Shown here in pieces: positions 6,423 to 12,009 of a stretch of 12,009 nt of DNA (position 1 is the first letter of the stretch; every line of letters begins with the position of its first letter). Source of the DNA: Lachnospiraceae bacterium UBA4317 (GTDB taxonomy: Bacteria; Bacillota_A; Clostridia; Lachnospirales; Lachnospiraceae); the NCBI GenBank assembly GCA_002394525.1, contig DGUF01000059.1:13918-25926 (forward strand), given 5' to 3'. The notes beneath the pieces were generated by a model. The model was not told the origin of the DNA. It saw only the letters and a program-made list of their open reading frames with translations, and searched no databases. The position numbers and the translations under genes are program-made.

Positions 6423-8107
6423 GTGACTGCTCATAAAGGGTACTTTTAAAAATAACAGCCGCCACCCCGCTTCAGCTAAAACGCTAAATTGTATCTTCAA
6501 TCACGATAAATTGGTCGTTGTATTCACCAAAAGCGCCATCTGCAAAATAGAGTATAAAAAATGGCGCACTTGTAGTGGTAGCTGTAGAAAACAGATTTGT
6601 GACAAACACTGACATTGCAATAGAAGAAAGCGTTGTTTCTTTCAGCTTAGTCATGATCAGACCTGCTCCGTTGCTGCCTTTTTCAAGACTGAAAAACCGT
6701 TCCACTTCAATCCGGTCCTTGTTGTCTTTGTATTCTGTTTTAGCGGCCTCTTTGTTTTTGGAAGTATCCTTTGACGGCCTTCCGAGTTTCGGTCCTGATA
6801 TACGAATGCCATGGTCTTTGCAGAAATCGATATTCTTCCTGGTTCGGTATATCTGATCTACAAGTACCCTTGCAGGATAGTGCCCTGTGCGCTCTTTGTA
6901 ACGTTCCAGAACATCTGTCAGGATCGTACTTTCATTGTAGGGGTCAAATGATATCTTTTCGAGCCGCGCATGGCCTTTTTCGTCGATGCTGACATCGTAT
7001 TTTGCACCAAACTCAACCGGCGTCTTGACCTTTCCTCTCACAATAGGGCGGATATATGGCTGATGAATGCTTACGATCCTGTTTTCAACGCGGTGCGTTT
7101 TGTTGTCAAACATGTACTTCTGCTGTTCGTATAACTGCAGAATAACGAGGTAATTGTTGATGTATTTTTTGTCCAGCGCATAGCCTTCAGACATATAAGC
7201 CTCAAGATAGCCCAGATCCCGCCTGACATAGCCAAGCTGTTTGCGGATCACGCTCCGGATCTTTTTGGCAGAACGCTTTTTAGATTTTGCCAGCTCCAGA
7301 TATTCTTTTCGGGCGATCCTACGGTATGTTCGAGGCTTTTTCCACGGAGCATATTGACTGTGGAAGAAATCGATCATCTCCTCCAGTTTTTCTCTGGCCT
7401 CATTTAGCAGAGAATAGTCCTGTGGATACCGTATGTTGGAAGGAGAGCAATTAGCATCAATGATAGCTGTTCCCATTACTTCCATAACAGTTCCGTCAGA
7501 AGCTGCATCGTTGCCGTTTTCGTTCGCAGAAGCTTCTGATTTCGGTGCCGCAGACTCCTGAAGATGCGCGCTCGTGGGTTCAGCCTTCTGGAGATAAATA
7601 TCATTTATCCTCGAGATAAAATCGGCGTCAAGACGTTTCCTGATATTGACCAGCACTGTCGGTTTAAAGGGACACTCTGTGGCAAAACCGTCCATACCGA
7701 TAAAAAACTGGAGATATGGATTTTCACCGATCTCTTTTACAAGCTGGCGGTCGGAAAGCCCTTTTCGCTTTTGGATGATATATGCACCAAGTGCCATGCG
7801 CAGAGGAATTGCAGGATGTCCTGTTTTTGAAGGAAACATCGCCGCATACGTAATCTCTGCTTCGTCCCAGGGGATCCTGTCAGCCAGTTTGATCCATTCA
7901 TTATCCGGATTGAGCTGTGTGCCACAGGACTGGTTAAAATCAAACAGAGTAATCTGCCTGGCCTCATTTTTTGAAGATCTATACATGGTATTTTCTCCAT
8001 AAGTGCAAGGATATCTCGAGTCATAAGCAAATAAGCCTGCATTTATTTTACCATATATAGGCGATTTATTCAGTATTTATATGTTAAACTAGTTAATGAG
8101 CATTCAC
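6423..8107 (-). mobile_element. Complete IS, IS5/IS1182-like superfamily
   Basis: A 1,685-bp element with one transposase gene on the minus strand. The left end GTGACTGCTCATAAA (6423-6437) and the inverted right end GTGAATGCTCATTAA (8107 back to 8093) match at 13 of 15 positions. TACTTA is directly repeated on both sides (6417-6422 and 8108-8113). Ends, duplication and an open transposase frame together indicate an intact, fairly recent insertion. The target-duplication length and family name should be settled by comparison with reference IS elements. It landed just upstream of the 231-residue gene and split that gene from its former leader. Confidence 0.85.
6484..7986 (-). CDS. DDE transposase with DUF772 N-terminal domain
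   Basis: Catalyses cut-and-paste or copy-out movement of its IS. Of 500 residues, the N-terminal part has the DUF772 pattern (AIPLRMALGAYIIQKRKGLS, then DRQLVKEIGENPYLQFFIG). Candidate catalytic residues are D177 (AIIDANCSPSNIRYPQDYSL), D377 (ARVLVDQIYRTRKN) and E427 in IEVERFFSLEKG, followed by LIMTKLKETT, a run typical of IS5-type enzymes. A basic segment at about 205-250 probably contacts DNA. The ATG at 7984-7986 is preceded by GGAG eight bases upstream. The frame is full length with no internal stops, so the enzyme may be active. Codon use is less AT-rich than the flanking genes, fitting independent entry. IS5 versus IS1182 assignment is unsettled. Confidence 0.9.
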   Translation of the reverse strand: MYRSSKNEARQITLFDFNQSCGTQLNPDNEWIKLADRIPWDEAEITYAAMFPSKTGHPAIPLRMALGAYIIQKRKGLSDRQLVKEIGENPYLQFFIGMDGFATECPFKPTVLVNIRKRLDADFISRINDIYLQKAEPTSAHLQESAAPKSEASANENGNDAASDGTVMEVMGTAIIDANCSPSNIRYPQDYSLLNEAREKLEEMIDFFHSQYAPWKKPRTYRRIARKEYLELAKSKKRSAKKIRSVIRKQLGYVRRDLGYLEAYMSEGYALDKKYINNYLVILQLYEQQKYMFDNKTHRVENRIVSIHQPYIRPIVRGKVKTPVEFGAKYDVSIDEKGHARLEKISFDPYNESTILTDVLERYKERTGHYPARVLVDQIYRTRKNIDFCKDHGIRISGPKLGRPSKDTSKNKEAAKTEYKDNKDRIEVERFFSLEKGSNGAGLIMTKLKETTLSSIAMSVFVTNLFSTATTTSAPFFILYFADGAFGEYNDQFIVIEDTI

Positions 8108-8113
8108 TACTTA
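8093..8113. repeat. Right inverted repeat and TACTTA duplication
   Basis: Bases 8093-8107 are the right terminal inverted repeat (inverted GTGAATGCTCATTAA), and 8108-8113 is the second copy of the TACTTA target duplication. Confidence 0.75.
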
Positions 8114-8547
8114 GGATTATCGTTAAGATGACGTGTTCTTGCCCACATTTGCACAAATGGATCCAAGAACATATCAATAATTTCCTAATCATTTCATACT
8201 AATAAAATGAGTCAGCTTCTTCGTCTCTCCCATTTCTTCAGATGGCATAGAACTCATTAAGCCATTCAAATTCATAAATGAAGCTGATACTTGACTTTTC
8301 TAAGCTGGTCTCCCTTCTCTATGATAACCAATTTACAACCCCTTCTTACTTCGCTCCTACTCAAAGCTTTAGGCAATCAAAGCTCGGCTTCGAACATGCC
8401 ATACGGAGTAAACATTTGTTTTTCTGAGATGGGACGATCTTCTCAGAATAAAGTTTCCATGTCTTTTTAATATGAACCCCACTATTGTTCATCATTTGAA
8501 TCTGAATGAGTTCTCTCTATACAATGAATCAATTATACTTGTCGTGA
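8114..8547. other. AT-rich region without an intact gene; possible gene decay
   Basis: These 434 bases hold no convincing gene. The minus strand gives short protein-like pieces in shifting frames, such as EDRPISEKQMFTPYGMFEAE ending near 8380, then KLVIIEKGDQLRKVK, then FMNLNGLMSSMPSEEMGETK ending near 8200. Each is cut by stops. This is what a decayed coding or repeat-derived sequence looks like, but it could be chance. A perfect 8-bp inverted repeat (TTCTGAGA at 8422-8429, TCTCAGAA at 8441-8448) is not followed by a T-run on the minus strand. The right copy of the imperfect direct repeat lies at 8136-8183. No terminator for the 871-residue gene is evident. Confidence 0.45.
8136..8183 (+). 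repeat. Imperfect direct repeat, right copy
   Basis: Counterpart of 5603-5648: TTCTTG, then AAATGGATCCAAGAACATAT and CAATAATTT, in the same orientation. Before the IS inserted, this copy would have lain only about 60 bp upstream of the 231-residue gene, with the other copy about 45 bp downstream of it. Confidence 0.4.
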
Positions 8548-11163
8548 CTAGTTACGAATATTAATTCTTGATGCTCTGACCGTAGGCCTAAAAACTCTAT
8601 CTGAGCCAAACGGCCATTTTTCACCTATCTTTGATAATTCGTATTGCAAATAAGGAATCCAGTAGTCTGTATTTTCTGTTTTCGGTCCAAGAATGATTTT
8701 CTCCGGATATATCTGAAATGGTGGATAAATAAGGAGCTTTGGTGGTTCTGTTTCAGTTTTGTGTATCTCCGGTCCCGCATTAATATCACGCGTTAGAATT
8801 AACCTGCTTTCTCTCTCTAAGGAATAAGAAATATCTTTAAATAAGAACATCAGCTTTTCCAAAATGCAGACAAGGCAATTATTTATTATGTTCCTATCTG
8901 ACTCATTTTCACCTTCTGATTCCAATGTATTTTTTATCTCAGTGAGCAAATCTTTTAATTCTATAAATTGATTCCCTAATTTCTTATTCTCCTCTCCATC
9001 AACTACTATTTTGTCCCCATCAAAATAGGCTATATGATAAAGCCTATAATCATCACTTTCATTGATAGATGTCTTTACAAGAGAGTCATATTCACTATTA
9101 ACAACCACATCAAAAGTCTCGGGCGCGATAATAATACAACAGCCATTACAATCACTTCCATTAGACCTATCACTTGCATAAGTTGTCCACATATTAAGTT
9201 GGTCAATTAACCCTGTAAACGATTTTAAAAACACATATTTTTGATCATAAAGTTCATCCCGCATATTCTCTGGAGTTTTTAATAGATAATCCTGCAATTT
9301 TTGCAAAAGAATTAGCCCCTCTTCGGGATCATTCATATACCTTGCGTGCATCATGGTAAGGCAATTCGTGTCAACACCATTTTTTTGAGGTTGCGGTTTA
9401 AATATATATTGTAAATCACTAAGTTTTGCGTAATAAGCTATTTTTTTTAAATTTTCATTATTTTTTTCGCTAGTATCACCTGAACTATCTCCATTACCAA
9501 TCACATCGCCAAATTCCTTTAGCGCTTCTTTCGTAAGTGAATCAAGTTGCAAATCGTAATCGCGTTGTATATAAACATTCCACCTTAGATTTTCAAGCAT
9601 TCTGTTCTTCAAATAATATATTTTCAATAATACATATTTTAATTCCTTGGTCTTATCCGATAGAGAACTGCATTCAGATAATATATAAAATAAATCTCTT
9701 CCTTGAGTTAATTCTGATTTCGCAAGGGAACCTGTATAAGTAGACAGTTCATTATAAGATTCAATGAAGTCATCACATAATTTATCATAATCCTCATTGT
9801 TTATTTTATCGAATGATCCCTTATATTCTGTAATCAATGAACGCCTGGCGCATACTACGTCATAAATCTTTCTTGAGTTATTTAAGGGGTTATTTAAGGA
9901 GTTCTCAAGATACTTCTGATACTTACTTATTGCTTCATCTTCACGTCCTTCCATAGCACATAGCGTTCCATATGAGCATTGATAAACGGATGATTTCTCG
10001 TCATAAATAGTCGCCATATTAATATAATATTCAGCTAAACAATATAGTTTGTCCTTCTTCCAGGATGTTCTAAGCAAATCATGCATAGTAGCGCAAACAT
10101 ATGAAAAATTACCATACATGACAGCTACTTCATTTTTATTATCGTTTCTCCATGACTCCTCTTCATTACTCTGGAGCATCTTATGGAGTTCTGGTAAGAT
10201 GTCACTTATCTGTTTTTGCAAATAGCCAATCGCACTTTTATTAATCCAAGAAAGATACGTATCGTAAGCAAATTGGTATTGATTGCTATTAATAAGACAT
10301 AATCCCAAAGTATTGAACGCATCTTGTCTTTCTTTTGGAGAAGAAATGTTTAATGCTTTTAAAGAAAACCGAATACCATTTTTATAGTCATCTCGATTAT
10401 AACAATAATTTGCGCATTCCGTAGCTAATTCTAAAGCCACATGGCAAAAAATAGATCCTTTTTTTATATGTACATTGTCTTCAACTATTAACCGAACGAA
10501 TACACATAGCTGAATCGACAAGAATAGGTAATTTCTATTCTCCCTGGTAACATCATCCATACGCATGAATTCCCAACATATTCCATTTAGATATTTAGAA
10601 ATATTCGGCTTTTCTGAATCCAAGCAATTTCCCTGTGATCTATTATTGATATAAAGTTCTGTTGAACGTAAAAAAAAGAATAAAGTAGGATCATACACCT
10701 CAACTATATCAATAATTTTTGAACTACCTGGATTTTCAATATATTTATATAATTGTTCAATATTAACTAAAAGCTTGTAATACTTAGAAAATGATCTTTC
10801 ATAACGTAAAGATTGAAGAACGCCTTCCGGCTCATTATTTTTCTTTTCCGATTTCACATGTTCCCTAAAAAAAGCTGCTAATCTATTTTTATAAGTTACT
10901 AATCCATTATTTTCAGAATCTGATTTCTGTACCAGTTCATCTATATTAAATAAATGGGGCACTCTCCATTTTTCTAATCTGCTGGGATCGCATATAAATT
11001 TATATAACAATTCTTTCCCACTATCATACGTCTTTGTTATTTCATTAGAGGGTACACTTTCCTTACTTAAACGTTCTTTTTCTAACCGACGTTGATAACT
11101 AAGTCCTGTTAAAAATTCCTCAAAATCAATTCCAAATGCAGCTTTAAACTTGTCTTCAAACAT
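8548..11163 (-). CDS. Large TPR-like protein with C-terminal DUF2971-like domain
   Basis: Function unknown; context and architecture suggest an accessory stress or defence protein. Of 871 residues, 1-250 is unrecognised. Helical repeats resembling TPR units cover about 265-420, for example ALNISSPKERQDAFNTLGLC and a second unit ending GREDEAISKYQKYLENS. A hydrophilic Ser/Asn/Glu linker sits near 556-576. From about 580 the pattern fits DUF2971: ARYMNDPEEG (D612), SFTGLIDQLNMWTTYASD (W659), then GCCIIIAPETF, and a terminal LERESR (E783, E785, R787). No TM segment or signal peptide is seen. The start at 11161-11163 follows AGGAGGAGG. Codon use is strongly AT-rich. The XRE gene is divergent across 308 bp. 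The DUF2971 match is by motif order; its biochemical activity is not established to my knowledge. Confidence 0.72.
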   Translation of the reverse strand: MFEDKFKAAFGIDFEEFLTGLSYQRRLEKERLSKESVPSNEITKTYDSGKELLYKFICDPSRLEKWRVPHLFNIDELVQKSDSENNGLVTYKNRLAAFFREHVKSEKKNNEPEGVLQSLRYERSFSKYYKLLVNIEQLYKYIENPGSSKIIDIVEVYDPTLFFFLRSTELYINNRSQGNCLDSEKPNISKYLNGICWEFMRMDDVTRENRNYLFLSIQLCVFVRLIVEDNVHIKKGSIFCHVALELATECANYCYNRDDYKNGIRFSLKALNISSPKERQDAFNTLGLCLINSNQYQFAYDTYLSWINKSAIGYLQKQISDILPELHKMLQSNEEESWRNDNKNEVAVMYGNFSYVCATMHDLLRTSWKKDKLYCLAEYYINMATIYDEKSSVYQCSYGTLCAMEGREDEAISKYQKYLENSLNNPLNNSRKIYDVVCARRSLITEYKGSFDKINNEDYDKLCDDFIESYNELSTYTGSLAKSELTQGRDLFYILSECSSLSDKTKELKYVLLKIYYLKNRMLENLRWNVYIQRDYDLQLDSLTKEALKEFGDVIGNGDSSGDTSEKNNENLKKIAYYAKLSDLQYIFKPQPQKNGVDTNCLTMMHARYMNDPEEGLILLQKLQDYLLKTPENMRDELYDQKYVFLKSFTGLIDQLNMWTTYASDRSNGSDCNGCCIIIAPETFDVVVNSEYDSLVKTSINESDDYRLYHIAYFDGDKIVVDGEENKKLGNQFIELKDLLTEIKNTLESEGENESDRNIINNCLVCILEKLMFLFKDISYSLERESRLILTRDINAGPEIHKTETEPPKLLIYPPFQIYPEKIILGPKTENTDYWIPYLQYELSKIGEKWPFGSDRVFRPTVRASRINIRN

Positions 11164-11471
11164 AGTAAAAATCCTCCTCCTCGTATTCTAAAAAACATTC
11201 CTCTTTTTTGTAACAAGCTCAACTAATAATACTTCAGATCTGAAACTTTACATGCTCATGAATGGTGGGCTGTACTTTATCTGTTCTGCATCAGCCCCAT
11301 AGGCCTTAAGCGTATTGTCATTTTTTCAGAATGCCAACCAACAATATTGGTGGCCTGCAAAATGTTATTGACAATATTCCTCCTCTTTGACATCCTGTTA
11401 TCAGAATATTTTTACAGTTGGCCAATATTTTTAGTTGGTCAACGCATCGTCTTCATGAAAGGAGTATTCTT
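11164..11471. promoter_or_regulatory. Divergent intergenic control region
   Basis: This 308-bp gap separates the minus-strand 871-residue gene from the plus-strand XRE gene. It contains the 12-bp perfect palindrome TTCAGATCTGAA at 11233-11244. AATATT occurs at 11343, 11373, 11405 and 11424. ACCAA(CAATA)TTGGT is an inverted repeat at 11338-11352, and a second CCAA/TTGG pair lies in 11422-11438. TTGACA hexamers stand at 11368-11373 and 11387-11392, but I see no well-spaced -10 for either. The inverted repeats are typical places for a Cro/XRE repressor to bind, so self-regulation is likely, and control of the divergent gene is possible. Confidence 0.45.
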
Positions 11472-11831
11472 ATGGAAGACAACCGTATTATCAGGAAGGA
11501 AATCAACCTTCCGATTGCAAAAAAGCTCGAGTCCCTGATGAACGAGAAGAAAATTAGTAACAAAGATTTGGCAAAGCTGATCGGGATGTCGGAGCAGACT
11601 GTAACCCGTATCAAAAGAGGAGAGGCCGATATCACGGTATCGCTCGTCGAGATTCTTGCAAGGGCCCTCGGCGTATCGCGCGACGCTATCCTTAACACCG
11701 GCGCTACTCCTCCCACCTATGAAGTACCCAAAAATGGCGCTTCCGAAAATAATTATAGCATTTTCGAGGGTCTTAGCAAAGTCGCAGAGACGTACCGTAA
11801 TATTACAGCTGAGACATTGTTACTGATATGA
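11472..11831 (+). CDS. XRE/Cro-family transcriptional regulator
   Basis: A small DNA-binding repressor-like protein of 119 residues. The helix-turn-helix covers about residues 29-48 (SNKDLAKLIGMSEQTVTRIK), inside an HTH_3-type domain ending near ILARALGVSRDAIL (61-74). The C-terminal 45 residues (starting GATPPTYEVPKNGASENNYS) are not recognised and could be a dimerisation or partner-binding tail. I chose ATG 11472 over the upstream ATG at 11418 because AAAGGAG (11458-11464) lies 7 bases before it and the extra N-terminal residues are not protein-like. It is divergent from the 871-residue gene, with inverted repeats in between, so control of itself and perhaps of that gene is plausible. Base composition is closer to the GC-rich left half than to the AT-rich island. 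Confidence 0.9.
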   Translation: MEDNRIIRKEINLPIAKKLESLMNEKKISNKDLAKLIGMSEQTVTRIKRGEADITVSLVEILARALGVSRDAILNTGATPPTYEVPKNGASENNYSIFEGLSKVAETYRNITAETLLLI

Positions 11832-12009
11832 AGTGACCTTTTGTCAAGTGTAAATTTTCAGCGCAACACCTGGCAGGGCACCTCTTGCTTTTAAAGATAT
11901 GACGGCATCTTGAAAGAGCCTTGTTTATTCAGTCCCCGGCAGTTTACCAAACTGATATACGTGGATTGGTTACACACAGGCAAATGGTCCGCCGAGAGTC
12001 CTGCTATCT
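11832..12009. other. Right-edge region with a possible gene remnant
   Basis: No intact gene is visible in the last 178 bases. On the minus strand, a short frame ending in TGA at 11844-11846 reads DAVISLKARGALPGVALKIY, with another protein-like piece (HVYQFGKLPGTE) before an in-frame stop. This could be a broken gene or an intergenic element continuing beyond the window. I see no terminator with a T-run after the XRE gene. Confidence 0.3.

Noticed and set aside
8422..8448. 8-bp inverted repeat as a terminator for the large minus-strand gene
   Set aside because: On the minus strand the stem is followed by an A-run, not a T-run, and it lies about 100 bases beyond the stop codon.
11418..11471. 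Upstream ATG giving an 18-residue longer XRE protein
   Set aside because: No ribosome site precedes it, and the added residues overlap the presumed operator; ATG 11472 has AAAGGAG at good spacing.
41..11872. Shared TTTTCAGCGCAA at 41-52 and near 11864-11875 as island end repeats
   Set aside because: A 12-base match is expected several times by chance in 12 kb, and the flanking bases do not match.
1..12009. tRNA, rRNA or phage integrase marking an integration site
   Set aside because: I found no cloverleaf-like sequence or recombinase motifs in any of the readable genes or gaps.

Overview
The window looks like chromosomal DNA of a Firmicute, most likely a Clostridia/Lachnospiraceae-type gut anaerobe. 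Genes start behind strong AGGAGG-type ribosome sites, the transposase is of a type common in Clostridia, and the large Cache-MscS channel fits that group. The family-level placement is inference. The window has two compositional halves. About 600-5540 is GC-rich with GC-rich third codon positions. About 5690-11450 is strongly AT-rich and reads as accessory DNA. Composition rises again over the small regulator at the right end.

Layout: (1) 1-634 has no confident gene. It holds a 24-bp tandem repeat running off the left edge and a possible minus-strand gene fragment. (2) 635-2497 (+) encodes a CARF-type protein with a C-terminal HEPN RNase motif, of the sort found as CRISPR type III accessory nucleases, but no cas genes or CRISPR array are visible. 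(3) 2615-5536 (+) encodes a 973-residue MscS-family channel with two large extracytoplasmic Cache-like sensor regions. It follows the CARF gene in the same direction after 117 bp containing a 9-bp hairpin. (4) 5691-6386 (-) is a 231-residue helical protein of unknown function. (5) 6423-8107 is a complete insertion sequence with terminal inverted repeats and a 6-bp target duplication (TACTTA). It lies 30-40 bp upstream of the 231-residue gene's start. (6) 8114-8547 has no intact gene and seems decayed. (7) 8548-11163 (-) is an 871-residue protein with TPR-like helical repeats and a C-terminal DUF2971-like domain. (8) 11472-11831 (+) is a small XRE/Cro-type repressor, divergent from the 871-residue gene across a 308-bp region with repeated AATATT-centred and CCAA/TTGG motifs.

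How the parts may work together is inference. The CARF-HEPN protein would sense a cyclic oligonucleotide and cleave RNA, and the neighbouring channel could be a membrane partner or merely a neighbour. The AT-rich right half resembles a defence or genomic-island cargo region: an unknown small protein, an IS, a large TPR-DUF2971 protein and an XRE regulator. The most interesting items are the orphan CARF-HEPN/Cache-MscS pair and the TPR-DUF2971 protein with its divergent regulator.
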